Source of the DNA: Cyanobacteria bacterium FACHB-DQ100
Lineage (GTDB): Bacteria; Cyanobacteriota; Cyanobacteriia; Leptolyngbyales; Leptolyngbyaceae
Assembly (NCBI GenBank): GCA_014695195.1
Contig: JACJNW010000004.1
Coordinates: forward strand, 1 to 36,757
Reading direction: 5' to 3'
DNA: 36,757 nt
The notes beneath the pieces are model-generated. The model searched no databases. It was not told the origin of the DNA and worked only from the letters and a program-made list of their open reading frames with translations. A program made the translations under genes and the position numbers. Shown piece by piece: positions 7,742-16,732 of the stretch (positions are counted from its first letter, which is position 1; the number at the start of each line of letters is the position of its first letter).

Positions 7742-10700
7742 ATGCTAAGTTCCATCATTCAATGGGCGATCGCTCGCCGATGGCTCGTGATTCTAGGGGC
7801 GATCGTCATCACTATTTGGATCTTCCGCACTATCATTCAGATGCCGCTGGATGTATTTCCTACCTTTGCACCACCGCAGGTTGAAATTCAAACCGAAGCG
7901 CCAGGCCTTGCACCCGAAGAAGTGGAATCTTTGGTGACACTCCCCATTGAAAGCGCAATTAATGGCACACCAGGGGTGAGTGCAGTGCGGTCTTCGAGTG
8001 CAGCCAGTATTTCAGTAGTGCGAGTGGTTTTTAACTGGGGCACCGATATCTATCAAGCCCGGCAGCTAGTGACCGAACGGTTACAGTCTGCTCAAAGTAA
8101 ACTTCCAGAAGGGATTGAGACTCCACAAATTGCTCCCATCAGCTCACCCATTGGCACAATTGTCACTTACTCCTTTACCTCTAAAACAACCGACTTAATG
8201 GAAGTGCGGCGCATTGTCGATTGGCAGGTCACCAATCGCCTGCTGGCAGTGCCGGGAGTCACGCAAGTTATCGTGTTTGGTGGCGATGTGCGGCAATATC
8301 AAGTTCTCGTTGCGCCCGAAAAGCTACAAGCCTTCAATGTGTCGTTGCAACAAGTATCAGAAGCAGTGGCAGCGGCAAATGTGAATGCGCCAGGTGGTTA
8401 TTTAATTACGCCTGATCGCGAAAAACTGATTCGGGGCATCGGGCGAATCGAGGATATTGAAGCGTTGAAGCAATCGGTCATTACGGCTCGCAATGGAACA
8501 CCCGTTAGGATTACAGACGTCGCCGAGGTCAAAATTGGCGCAGCCGTGAAGCGTGGGGATGCCAGCGTTAACGCTCAGAAAGCAGTCGTTGCGATCGTCA
8601 ATAAGCAGCCGCAAGCCGACACACCCACGGTCACTCGTGCCGTTGAAGCCGCGATGGCTGAGGTAAAAGCAGGATTGCCAGAAGATATTCAGGTTGCCAC
8701 GACGTTTCGCCAAGAAACCTACATTGATGCCTCGATCGACAATGTGCGGGAAGCATTAGTTGAAGGCAGCATTATCGTTGCCTTAATCTTGATTCCATTC
8801 TTGATGAATTGGCGCAACTTAGCGGTATGTTTGGCGGCTCTACCTCTGTCTTTATTGATTGGGGTGCTAGCGCTCAACTGGCTAGGACAAGGGCTAAATA
8901 CTATGACCCTAGGCGGCTTGGCAGTTGCCATCGGGTCTGCTGTGGACGATGCGATCGTAGATGCCGAAAATGTCTATCGCTGCCTGCGAGAAAATAAATA
9001 TTCTCCCAATCCCCGCCCCGTTTTAGAGGTAGTGTTTGAGGGTTGTCAAGAAGTTCGAGATTCCGTATTTGGAGCCACTATCATTACGATCGTCGTCTTC
9101 TCGCCCATCTTTGCGCTCACGGGTGTAGAAGGCAGCATTTTTATCCCAATGGGGCTGGGCTACTTGGCGGCAGTGCTGGCATCTAGCGTCGTTGCCTTGA
9201 CCGTTACCCCTGCTTTATGTGCAATTTTACTGCCCTACGGTCGTCTACCTGAGCGAGAACCTTGGGTCGCTCGATTCTTCAAAAGACTTTATCTACCACT
9301 GCTCAGGTTTTCAATGCGCCGCTCGACCATTATTTTAGGTATCGCAGGCGCAAGTTTAGTAGCGGCAGCGATCGTTGTTCCGTCGTTTGGACGAATCTTT
9401 TTACCGGAATTTCAGGAGCAATCGCTGGTCAATACGCTACTGCTGTATCCTGGCTCATCGTTGGAAGCCACAAATAGCGCCGCATCGGTGCTGGAACATA
9501 AGCTGAAGGATAATCCCAGCTTTCAAAGCATTCAAGTGCGTTCTGGACGAGCGGCGGGAGATGCCGATGCCGCAGGGGTGAATCTGACTCACCTGGATGT
9601 GGAGTTGAGCGAGACGGGGATGAAAGACCGTAAAGCTAGCGTAGAGCTATTGCGGGAGGAGTTTAGTAAAGTGCCAGGGGCAGCACCTAACGTAGGCGGC
9701 TTCATTTCTCACCGCATGGACGAAGTGCTGTCAGGGGTCAGAAGCGCTATTGCCGTTAAAATCTTCGGTCCTGAACTGGAACAACTTCGCATCCTAGGAC
9801 AGCAAGTTAATGATGCCATGCAATCGGTTGAAGGCGTGGTCGATCTCCAACTAGAACCCCAGATTCCAGTGGAACAGATTCAGGTTCAGTTTGATCGTGT
9901 TGCTGCTGCCCGGTATGGATTAACGATTGGGCAACTTTCAGAAACGATTGAGACGGCATTAAATGGACGGGTGGTTTCGCAAGTTCTAGAGCAGCAGCAA
10001 ACCTTTGACCTAGTGGTGTGGTTAAAGCCTGAAGCGCGTCAAGGGGTGGATACCATCGGTAATTTAGTGATTGATACGCCCAGCGGCAAAAAAATTCCGT
10101 TGGCACAGGTGGCAACCGTTCAGGACGGTACAGGTCCAAACACAATTAACCGTGAAAATGTTTCTCGCTTGATTGTGGTGGCTGCCAATGCGCAGGGTAG
10201 AGATTTGCGATCGGTAGTGAGCGATATTCAGGCAAAGGTCAAGCAGCAAGTTCAAACTCCGCCCGGATATTACATCCAGTATGCTGGGCAATTTGAAGCC
10301 GAAGAGCGGGCATCCCAAAATATTTTGCTTTTCAGCGCGATCGCCTTTGTCATCATCACCATCATCATGTATCTCTCGGTGAAATCGGTTGCATCCACCG
10401 CCATGATCATGATTAACCTACCTCTAGCCCTCGTGGGGGGTGTGATTGCAGTGGCACTTACAGGAGGCATCTTGTCGATCGCCTCGCTGGTGGGATTTGT
10501 CACGCTGTTTGGCGTTGCAACCCGAAATGGGTTGCTGCTGGTAGACAACTACAACACCAAGTTTGTTGCCGGGATGCCGTTGAAAGATCTCCTGATTCAA
10601 GGGTCGATGGAACGGCTCAACGCTATCCTTATGACAGCGTTTACTTCTGCATTAGGGTTAGCGCCCCTAGTCATCGCTGGCGGACCCGGAAAAGAGCTTT

Positions 10701-10876
10701 TGCAACCCTTATCGATCGTTGTTCTGGGTGGACTTTTTACCTCTACAGCTCTGACGCTGCTGATATTACCTGCGCTCTACGCCAGGTTCGGCAAGTACCT
10801 ATTTCCGAAACGATTAATTGTTGAGAACGGCAAGGTCTCTCAACCAGAGATGAGGCATCTTCAAGGAGAGGCTTAA
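7742..10876 (+). CDS. Heavy-metal RND efflux pump (CusA/CzcA family, copper by context)
   Basis: The 1044-residue protein has the RND repeat architecture: an N-terminal helix (ARRWLVILGAIVITIWIF), a large periplasmic loop, six helices, and the same again. The HME subclass is shown by DVFP and QVEIQTEAPGL early in the chain and by the charged helix-4 motif VDDAIVDAENVYR (Asp402, Asp403, Asp407, Glu409), which forms the proton relay. It should be a proton-driven trimer exporting metal from periplasm or cytoplasm through an outer-membrane channel. Copper/silver is inferred from neighbours; the methionine relay of CusA cannot be confirmed without alignment. The frame extends to GTG 7703 within the adaptor gene, but ATG 7742 is the natural start. 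Confidence 0.93.
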   Translation: MLSSIIQWAIARRWLVILGAIVITIWIFRTIIQMPLDVFPTFAPPQVEIQTEAPGLAPEEVESLVTLPIESAINGTPGVSAVRSSSAASISVVRVVFNWGTDIYQARQLVTERLQSAQSKLPEGIETPQIAPISSPIGTIVTYSFTSKTTDLMEVRRIVDWQVTNRLLAVPGVTQVIVFGGDVRQYQVLVAPEKLQAFNVSLQQVSEAVAAANVNAPGGYLITPDREKLIRGIGRIEDIEALKQSVITARNGTPVRITDVAEVKIGAAVKRGDASVNAQKAVVAIVNKQPQADTPTVTRAVEAAMAEVKAGLPEDIQVATTFRQETYIDASIDNVREALVEGSIIVALILIPFLMNWRNLAVCLAALPLSLLIGVLALNWLGQGLNTMTLGGLAVAIGSAVDDAIVDAENVYRCLRENKYSPNPRPVLEVVFEGCQEVRDSVFGATIITIVVFSPIFALTGVEGSIFIPMGLGYLAAVLASSVVALTVTPALCAILLPYGRLPEREPWVARFFKRLYLPLLRFSMRRSTIILGIAGASLVAAAIVVPSFGRIFLPEFQEQSLVNTLLLYPGSSLEATNSAASVLEHKLKDNPSFQSIQVRSGRAAGDADAAGVNLTHLDVELSETGMKDRKASVELLREEFSKVPGAAPNVGGFISHRMDEVLSGVRSAIAVKIFGPELEQLRILGQQVNDAMQSVEGVVDLQLEPQIPVEQIQVQFDRVAAARYGLTIGQLSETIETALNGRVVSQVLEQQQTFDLVVWLKPEARQGVDTIGNLVIDTPSGKKIPLAQVATVQDGTGPNTINRENVSRLIVVAANAQGRDLRSVVSDIQAKVKQQVQTPPGYYIQYAGQFEAEERASQNILLFSAIAFVIITIIMYLSVKSVASTAMIMINLPLALVGGVIAVALTGGILSIASLVGFVTLFGVATRNGLLLVDNYNTKFVAGMPLKDLLIQGSMERLNAILMTAFTSALGLAPLVIAGGPGKELLQPLSIVVLGGLFTSTALTLLILPALYARFGKYLFPKRLIVENGKVSQPEMRHLQGEA

Positions 10877-10920
10877 CGGTCTAAAGCCAACAGTTTTGTT
10901 TATTAACAAGGAGAAACATC

Positions 10921-11409
10921 ATGCAATTGAAAATGAATGTAACAGCGATTTCAGCGATCGGGCTACTATTCTTAGGCGCTTGTAGCAGCGGCAACCAAGC
11001 AACTAATTCAACCAGTAGCCCTGCTCCTTCTGCGGAAACTCAACCTTCTCCCCCTGCTGGCAGTCCCGCTAAATCTACATCTGATGGGAATCACGGTAGG
11101 CAAGGCGGACAGGTGATTGAATCAGGACCCTATCATCTGGAACTTGTATCGAAAAAAGAGGCAGCGCAGACTCACATCGACTTTTTCTTACAGAAAGGCG
11201 ACAATCATGAACCAATTCCCAATGCAAAGGTAACAGCTCAAGTTCAATTGCCTGATGGCAGTCAGAAATCGTTAGATATGAAGTACGACGCAAGCGATAA
11301 GCACTATACAGCAATCTTACCCAGCGCCACGCCAGGAGAATACAAGGCTGTTATTCTCTCAGACATTAGCGGAGAAAAAGTGAATGGGCGCTTCAGCTTC
11401 AAGCACTAA
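10921..11409 (+). CDS. Small lipoprotein of the copper RND operon
   Basis: The 162-residue protein has a lipobox (LFLGACSS, Cys21), a Ser/Pro-rich linker (to about 60) and a beta-sandwich-like domain with GGQVIESGPYHLELV, PNAKVTAQVQLPDG and PGEYKAVILSD. This pattern resembles FixH/YtkA-type periplasmic domains. AAGGAG precedes the ATG and it follows the RND gene by 44 bp, so it is part of the operon, in the position taken by copC in the Synechocystis copBAC operon. No Cys or Met-rich metal site is evident. It may be an assembly or docking factor of the pump; the molecular role is unknown. Confidence 0.7.
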   Translation: MQLKMNVTAISAIGLLFLGACSSGNQATNSTSSPAPSAETQPSPPAGSPAKSTSDGNHGRQGGQVIESGPYHLELVSKKEAAQTHIDFFLQKGDNHEPIPNAKVTAQVQLPDGSQKSLDMKYDASDKHYTAILPSATPGEYKAVILSDISGEKVNGRFSFKH

Positions 11410-11503
11410 TACTGATTGGTATTTGATTTTGCTTAAGGTGTTTTGATCACCCCTCTGATTCACAGCCATATTACATAGGTAGAGTTATCTATCAAGCGAT
11501 CTC

Positions 11504-12208
11504 ATGCGAGTGTTACTGGTGGAAGATGAACCTGATTTAGGCACCGCGATTCATCGTGTTTTAAGTCGGGAGAAGTATGTGGTGGACTGGGTGCAAGATG
11601 GCAGCACAGCTTGGGCGTATCTCGACAACTCCGATGTTCACTATACCTTAGCCATTTTAGATTGGATGCTACCTGGACTATCCGGGGTAGAGTTGTGCAA
11701 GCGGCTCCGCTGTCAAAACAATCCACTCCCCATTCTGCTCCTGACTGCCAGAGATCGCATGGAAGATAAAGTAGCCGGACTCGATGCCGGAGCCGATGAT
11801 TACCTAGTGAAGCCCTTTGGCATGGCAGAACTGTTGGCGCGACTGCGGGCGCTACAACGACGATCGCCCGAACTTCACCCCCAACAACTCCAAGTCGGCA
11901 ATCTCATTCTCGACTACGGTGCCCACACCGTTTGCTGGCAACCCCTCGATGGGCACCAAATTCCTATTTCTTTGACTGCAAAGGAATTTCAGACACTGGA
12001 ATACTTTATGAGACATCCTAGTCAAGTGGTGACAAGCCATCAAATCATGAATCAACTCTGGGAAGTGGGTGCAGAACCAACCAGCAACGCGATCGCTGCC
12101 CAAATTCGGTTGCTACGGCGTAAGCTTGCAGAAGTCGGGTGTGACGGTCTCATTGAAACGATTCATGGAATCGGCTATCGATTCAACGTTCCTCATGCGT
12201 CAAAATAA
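11504..12208 (+). CDS. copR: OmpR-family response regulator (CopR/RppA-like)
   Basis: The 234-residue protein has a receiver domain with acidic pocket Glu8/Asp9, phospho-acceptor Asp53 (ILDWMLPG), Thr81 and Lys103 (LVKPF), and a C-terminal winged helix (about 130-230; SLTAKEFQTLEYFMRHPSQV, ending IHGIGYRFN). The gene overlaps the kinase gene by 14 nt, so the pair is translationally coupled. It resembles cyanobacterial RppA/NrsR/CopR regulators. The copper assignment rests on the adjacent RND operon and copM, and on the two TTTCAY-N5-TTTCAT boxes, which are its likely targets. The copR symbol is by context. Confidence 0.88.
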   Translation: MRVLLVEDEPDLGTAIHRVLSREKYVVDWVQDGSTAWAYLDNSDVHYTLAILDWMLPGLSGVELCKRLRCQNNPLPILLLTARDRMEDKVAGLDAGADDYLVKPFGMAELLARLRALQRRSPELHPQQLQVGNLILDYGAHTVCWQPLDGHQIPISLTAKEFQTLEYFMRHPSQVVTSHQIMNQLWEVGAEPTSNAIAAQIRLLRRKLAEVGCDGLIETIHGIGYRFNVPHASK

Positions 12209-13526
12209 GCTATTTAACCGCACTCGTATTCAGCTTGCAGGCTGTTACGCTGGGGTCATGGGATTAATCTTAAGCGTCAGCGGACTAATTACTTACCAGT
12301 TGTTATCAGCCGCTCATTGGCACGCCGTCGAGCAGGAACTAGAGTCCATTTCAGGAACACTGCACGACTCTTTAGAACCGAAGTTAAAGCAACCCAACCG
12401 GCTTGAGCCTGCGATTAGACAAGCCCTCCCAAGGCTATGTCTGATAGGAACAGATTGCTCAAATGACGCTCAAAAGCGGCATATTCTTGGCATTGTTCAA
12501 GAAGACAACTATTACGTGCGCTTTTTTACCCAATCTGGGCAACTTTTAGCAAGTTTGGACAAGCAACCTGCCAGCTTACCACCTCCAGTTACTAAAGAAG
12601 GTTGGACTACGTTGCACGATGGGAGTGGAACGCGCTGTCGCCAAACCACGCTACTACTAAAAACTGCCACCGGATCTGCTTGGGGCTACATGCAGATTGG
12701 GCGATCGCTAAAAGAATATGACGATCATCTCACCATGCTGCGGCTACTGCTTGCTGTTGGGCTACCGCTTGCCATGCTGCTTGTTGCGGGGGCAGGATGG
12801 TGGTTAGCAGGACTTGCCATTCGCCCCGTCTACCAGTCCTATCAACAGATGCAACAATTTACCGCTGATGCGGCTCACGAACTGCGCACTCCTATTGCCA
12901 CTATCCGCGCTACTATTGAGTCTGTCCAGGGTGTGGTGGATCTCCCAATGGAGGAAATGCAGGGAGCATTCAGTGTCGTGGATCGTCAAAACAATCGACT
13001 AGCACACCTAGTACAGGATCTTTTACTGCTCTCGCGAATGGATCAAAGAACGCTGGCAGAGAAACATCAGCCCTGTTGCATAAATGACCTAGTTCACGAT
13101 TTAGTGGAAAGCTTATCCATGTTAAAGATTGCAGCTCCCATCCAGTTAACAACGCAGTACAGAGTTAAAGAGCCGTTGTATGTTATGGGTGATGAAAATC
13201 AATTGAGTCGCTTATTCTCTAACCTCATCGTCAATGCCTTGCACTACACGCCTGCCGGTGGAGTGGTAACAGTGATTGTAAGGCGAGAGGACACTCATGC
13301 TCTCATTCAGGTAAAAGACGCTGGCATTGGCATTGCCCGAGAAGACCAGTCCCGTATTTTCGATCGCTTCTATCGAGTGAGTTCTGATCGCTCTCGTCAA
13401 ACTGGAGGAGCTGGATTAGGGTTGGCAATTGCAAAAGCAATCTCAGAGTCTCATCACGGCAGTATTCAAGTAAACACTGATTTGGGCAAAGGAAGTACCT
13501 TTGCCGTGCGATTGCCTTTAATTTAG
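12195..13526 (+). CDS. copS: Membrane sensor histidine kinase (CopS/RppB-like)
   Basis: The 443-residue protein has a first membrane helix about 12-38, an extracytoplasmic sensor domain 40-180 with Cys82, Cys88 and Cys148, a second helix about 183-208, then the kinase core: H-box DAAHELRTP (His228), N-box NLIVNALHYTP (Asn347), G1 DAGIGI (375-380), F-box FDRFYR and G2 GGAGLGL (404-410). It should sense periplasmic metal and phosphorylate the regulator encoded just upstream. The ATG at 12195 lies inside the regulator gene; a longer in-frame reading from 12069 is mostly overlap and was not used. The sensor cysteines are possible Cu(I) ligands. Confidence 0.88.
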   Translation: MRQNKLFNRTRIQLAGCYAGVMGLILSVSGLITYQLLSAAHWHAVEQELESISGTLHDSLEPKLKQPNRLEPAIRQALPRLCLIGTDCSNDAQKRHILGIVQEDNYYVRFFTQSGQLLASLDKQPASLPPPVTKEGWTTLHDGSGTRCRQTTLLLKTATGSAWGYMQIGRSLKEYDDHLTMLRLLLAVGLPLAMLLVAGAGWWLAGLAIRPVYQSYQQMQQFTADAAHELRTPIATIRATIESVQGVVDLPMEEMQGAFSVVDRQNNRLAHLVQDLLLLSRMDQRTLAEKHQPCCINDLVHDLVESLSMLKIAAPIQLTTQYRVKEPLYVMGDENQLSRLFSNLIVNALHYTPAGGVVTVIVRREDTHALIQVKDAGIGIAREDQSRIFDRFYRVSSDRSRQTGGAGLGLAIAKAISESHHGSIQVNTDLGKGSTFAVRLPLI

Positions 13527-13552
13527 AGTCGAAAGGTTACCTTTTAAAGGCA

Positions 13553-13632
13553 GTATCAACTTAACCATGTATGTTCAAAAATAAGCATAGTGATCCTTGA
13601 ACATTCAAGCGTTGCTCAATTTTATGTAGCAA
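13553..13632 (-). mobile_element. IS6-type right-end relic
   Basis: The stretch beginning ATCAACTTAACC, with TATGTTCA, CTTGAACATTC, TTGCTCAAT and AGCAATTTT blocks in order, matches the element end at 35381-35462 in the same orientation at roughly three quarters of positions by eye. It is a decayed terminal piece without coding potential and forms the right border of the copper island. Confidence 0.55.
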
Positions 13633-13995
13633 TTTTGTACAGTGACTTTTTATTTAGTCGTGGTGGCGAATTGATGTCATCAAACGTGTGCAGCTTGTCT
13701 CTACTAGAGTTTAGCTTTGAGTCTGAACAGGGAGAATTGTCGCTAATTAGTGCCTGTCTTCGCTACGAGAAGCATTGCCAGAGTTTCTGTGCCACAACTC
13801 TTTAGTAGCCCTGCTAAGGTCATCTTAGGGTTGAAGCCCTGAGTAAATTGCTACCTCTGGCTGTTCACCTAAAAGTATCCTGCATACTCATAAGTATGGC
13901 ATTTCCCTCTACCTCTCTCATTCATGCCCCAACGGCACTGGTTGCCGAAACGCATCTTGCCCTTGCCTCAAAAGAGATTGGGTACGCTTTCATTA
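13633..13995. other. Non-coding stretch between IS relics
   Basis: About 360 bp without a credible gene. Open frames across it are short, start inside IS debris and match nothing I recognise. Small hairpins such as AGGG-TTGAAG-CCCT (13828-13841) occur but none is followed by a T-run. Confidence 0.45.
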
Positions 13996-13997
13996 GC

Positions 13998-14132
13998 ATT
14001 GTCAACTTAACTAGATTTCGCGCTGATTGTTGAGAATGGGTGCACTTGGAGTTACGAAAAAGACAGCCTTTCCGCCTTTGAAAATCACCCACTTTCTCAA
14101 TAAGCAAGGTTGAATTGAGTTAAGTTGACAAT
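13998..14132. repeat. ~135-bp element with perfect 14-bp terminal inverted repeats
   Basis: ATTGTCAACTTAAC (13998-14011) is exactly inverted at 14119-14132. The tip GTCAACTTAAC matches the IS6-type end at 35383. The right end sits inside the IS6 transposase reading frame, which stops matching here. No 8-bp target duplication is seen. The best reading is a MITE-like or internally deleted IS derivative; recombination between two IS ends is an alternative. Confidence 0.6.
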
Positions 14133-14133
14133 A

Positions 14134-14618
14134 CCATTGGGTTTCAGCTTTCAACGTTTTCTCTTGCTTCAATTCATCCATCGCAACTGGATAAGCAGCA
14201 TTTTTATCGACCGTGATGACTCGTGGAATTTGAGTGTGCTTGGCTCCTAATACTTTGCGAAAAAAGCGGGCTGCCGCCTTCCCATCTCGCTTTGCACTCA
14301 ACATGAAGTCCACTGTATTGCCCTCCGAATCCACTGCTCGATATAGATATTTCCACTCACCTCGAATTTCGATGTAAGTTTCGTCCACCCGCCATGAGTC
14401 GTTCGTCGGATTCAGAAAGGGTCGAATGCGCTTGTCGAGTTCGGGAGCGAATTTCAAAACCCAGCGATAACGGTGGAATGATCGACTGCAACGCCCCTTT
14501 CTGCCATCATTTCCTCTAAATTCCGGTAGCTCAAAGAATAGCGGCAATACCAGCGCACGTTCAGCAAGATAATTTCAGGCAGAAAGTGATGCCATTTGAA
14601 CAGTGAGTCGGTCGTCAT
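14134..14618 (-). pseudogene. IS6-family transposase, frameshifted and truncated
   Basis: From ATG 14618 the minus strand reads MTTDSLFKWHHFLPEIILLN and on through SYRNLEEMMAERGV. One missing T near 14470 shifts the frame; the continuation is YRWVLKFAPELDKR, then DDE-domain motifs WRVDETYIEIRGEWKYLYRA, AARFFRKVL and RVITVDKNAAYP. The protein ends abruptly after LKAETQWY, where the small inverted-repeat element starts at 14135, so the last catalytic Glu region is missing. It is not functional. A fragment of the same transposase type lies at 35278-35376. Confidence 0.85.
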
Positions 14619-14676
14619 TTAGGGCAAAGCTAGAGAAAATTGAGCTTCCACACCTTACCATTTTTGCGACACAACC
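14136..14676 (-). mobile_element. IS6-family element, partial (left end to interruption)
   Basis: On the minus strand the element begins at 14676 with GGTTGTGTCGCAAAAATGG, similar to known IS6 tips (GGYWCTGTTGCAAA type). An identical leader layout occurs at 35220-35277. The other end is lost at the interruption near 14135. Confidence 0.65.
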
Positions 14677-14774
14677 GTAAATTTTACTTGGCAACCGATC
14701 GCGGAGTTTTCTACACAATTTATGACTGGATGCAGCGATCGGAATGGAAGGAACTGTACTTGGTTGAGCCGTAG
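14676..14774 (+). pseudogene. 3' fragment of an unknown gene cut by the IS
   Basis: Immediately outside the IS tip an open plus-strand frame runs to TAG at 14772-14774, containing KFYLATDRGVFYTIYDWMQ and ending YLVEP. The residue composition is protein-like and codon use resembles the neighbours, so it is probably the C-terminus of a host gene whose 5' part was removed by the IS. I do not recognise the family. Confidence 0.45.
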
Positions 14775-14927
14775 TAGCCGACTTATTCTAATCATTAAGC
14801 ACAGAGAAAACGAACTGAGTTCTGTTCTAGAGTATGTGACTTTCTCAAGTGCTTTGCTACGAATTGAATGATTGACACGGCTGCATCTTTTCGTTCCTTC
14901 AATCCTCTCTCAATCCCCTCAAACACT

Positions 14928-15131
14928 ATGACAGCTCCCTCTTCAAGCCATCGGAAAATCTACAACGATATTACGCAAATCCAAGTCCAGCTAGATGCAA
15001 CACTGCAAAGCATGTTAGAGCAGGCAGGCAGCAGAATTCACATCGATCGACAAACAGAACTCAAACAAAACATTGAAAGCACAAATCAGCGATTAGAAAA
15101 ACTCAAAGCGCAATACATTTGCCCAGCCTGA
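14928..15131 (+). CDS. Small hypothetical protein with coiled-coil tendency
   Basis: From ATG 14928 the frame gives 67 residues, MTAPSSSHRKIYNDITQI and on to KAQYICPA, rich in Gln, Glu and Lys with heptad-like Ile/Leu spacing. A start at 14868 would add 20 residues. No known domain is recognised. It lies 45 bp before the desaturase gene on the same strand and may share its transcript. It could be a small partner of the pathway, but nothing in the sequence shows a function. Confidence 0.5.
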   Translation: MTAPSSSHRKIYNDITQIQVQLDATLQSMLEQAGSRIHIDRQTELKQNIESTNQRLEKLKAQYICPA

Positions 15132-15176
15132 AACAGCAGAACCACTCACAGAAATTACAAGGAGCAATGAGACCCC

Positions 15177-16703
15177 ATGAGCAGCGAAACACAAACGCTT
15201 GAACGACAACTCCAGACCGAGAAAAATGCTTTTCAAGGTGAAGAGCATGAACTTCCCAAACGCCCTCCTAAAGCAATGGCTTCTCCTGAATACACCAGTA
15301 ACAATATGCCCAATGTCTGGGTGTACAACGGCGAAGCTTACGACCTCACAGATTTCATGAAGAAGCATCCTGGCGGCGAATTCTTCATTGGGCGCATGAA
15401 GAATCGAGACATTACCACTGTTGTTAATATCTTTCACCGCAACCCTGCAAAGGTGAAGAAGATGCTTCAGAAATACGCTTTGGGACGAAAAACAACGCCC
15501 GAAGACTTGCACCCAAAATACAATGCACCGCCTTTTCTCTTCCACGATACCTTTGATGGTCGCAGAGACACTCCTCAGTTTGATTTCGAGACCAAAGAGC
15601 AACTCCTTGATCGCATTAGAACTCGATTGAATACGAAAGAAATGCAAGCAAAGGTCGATCGCATGGATTTCCTCTTTGATGCAGTGACCATTACTCTAGT
15701 TCTTCTCTACATCTTGGTACAAGCACTTCGACTCACAGTGGCACAATTCATGCCGATTTATCTCTTTGCGCCATTGATGGTGATGCTCAGAATCTCTCTT
15801 TCAGGTGCAGGACATTACTACAATCACCGCCCACAAGTTCGATTCAATAAGTTCTTCGCTCATGTGTTTGACATTAACTATGTTCCGATGTCCTTTGTTG
15901 TGATTGATGGTCATTCTTTGATGCATCATCCCTACACCCAAAGCAAAGTTGATGTCAAAACCAATGTATTCACGGCAATGATGGAACTACCTCGTTATTA
16001 CCGAGTTCCACTCCATACCGTCCACAAGCTTGCTCATGTATTAACAGGGATGTTGGTTCGGACAGTCGAGATTTCATACTATGCCGTTCGATTTGGGGTA
16101 CACAACTTCTATGGCACTTGGCAACGCGGACTACCGCACTACATCGGTATGATCTTTATGCGAGTGTTGCTACTCGGTGAGCTAGTTCTCTTTGCCCTTC
16201 GTGGAGATTTCGTTGCTTGGTTCGTACAGTTTGTTCTCACAACTTGGATTAGTACGTTCATGATTGTGGCAAGTCACGATTTTGAAGTCGAAGATTCAGC
16301 CAACACGGAACAGATTGAGCAACAAGATTGGGCAGTATTCCAAATCAACAATTCCTACGACTTGACGATGATTGGCAACAAATATATTGATTGCTTCTTA
16401 TCAGCAGGTCTGAGTCCTCACCGAGTTCATCACGTCTTACCTTATCAACGCAGTGGGTTCGCCAACATTCTCAGTGAAGACATTGTTCGAGAAGAAGCTG
16501 CAAAGTTTGGTGTGCCCTGGTTAGCTCCTAAAAATTTCTTCCTCGATCGCTTACCGCTTCTGGTTAATCACTACTTGCTAGAGCGATCGCGCATGGCAGA
16601 TGAGAAAAACTTTGGACTGCTGACAGAGCATTTCCACCCCCAAGCGTTAAAGACTTCGTTCGACTACATTCTCAAAGGTTTCGCTGGCATTGGTTCTATC
16701 TAA
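15177..16703 (+). CDS. Cytochrome b5-fatty acid desaturase fusion
   Basis: The 508-residue protein starts with a cytochrome b5-like domain (about 45-110) with the heme motif HPGG (His64) and a possible second ligand His87. A membrane desaturase domain with three histidine boxes follows: GHYYNH (His213/His217), DGHSLMHH (His246, His250, His251) and HRVHH (His415, His418, His419). Such fusions are front-end or sphingolipid-type desaturases and hydroxylases that act on acyl chains at the membrane with electrons from the b5 domain. The first box, H-x3-H, and the third, HxxHH without the usual Gln, differ from classical front-end enzymes, so the substrate is open. The gene is 29 bp upstream of a type III PKS, suggesting joint action on a lipid-polyketide product. 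Confidence 0.85.
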   Translation: MSSETQTLERQLQTEKNAFQGEEHELPKRPPKAMASPEYTSNNMPNVWVYNGEAYDLTDFMKKHPGGEFFIGRMKNRDITTVVNIFHRNPAKVKKMLQKYALGRKTTPEDLHPKYNAPPFLFHDTFDGRRDTPQFDFETKEQLLDRIRTRLNTKEMQAKVDRMDFLFDAVTITLVLLYILVQALRLTVAQFMPIYLFAPLMVMLRISLSGAGHYYNHRPQVRFNKFFAHVFDINYVPMSFVVIDGHSLMHHPYTQSKVDVKTNVFTAMMELPRYYRVPLHTVHKLAHVLTGMLVRTVEISYYAVRFGVHNFYGTWQRGLPHYIGMIFMRVLLLGELVLFALRGDFVAWFVQFVLTTWISTFMIVASHDFEVEDSANTEQIEQQDWAVFQINNSYDLTMIGNKYIDCFLSAGLSPHRVHHVLPYQRSGFANILSEDIVREEAAKFGVPWLAPKNFFLDRLPLLVNHYLLERSRMADEKNFGLLTEHFHPQALKTSFDYILKGFAGIGSI

Positions 16704-16732
16704 TTTCACACACTCTATTGGAGCAGTACATC

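Noticed and set aside
13590-13805. 71-codon plus-strand open frame in the IS debris
   Set aside because: Starts with GTG in a decayed IS end, no ribosome-binding site, no family resemblance.
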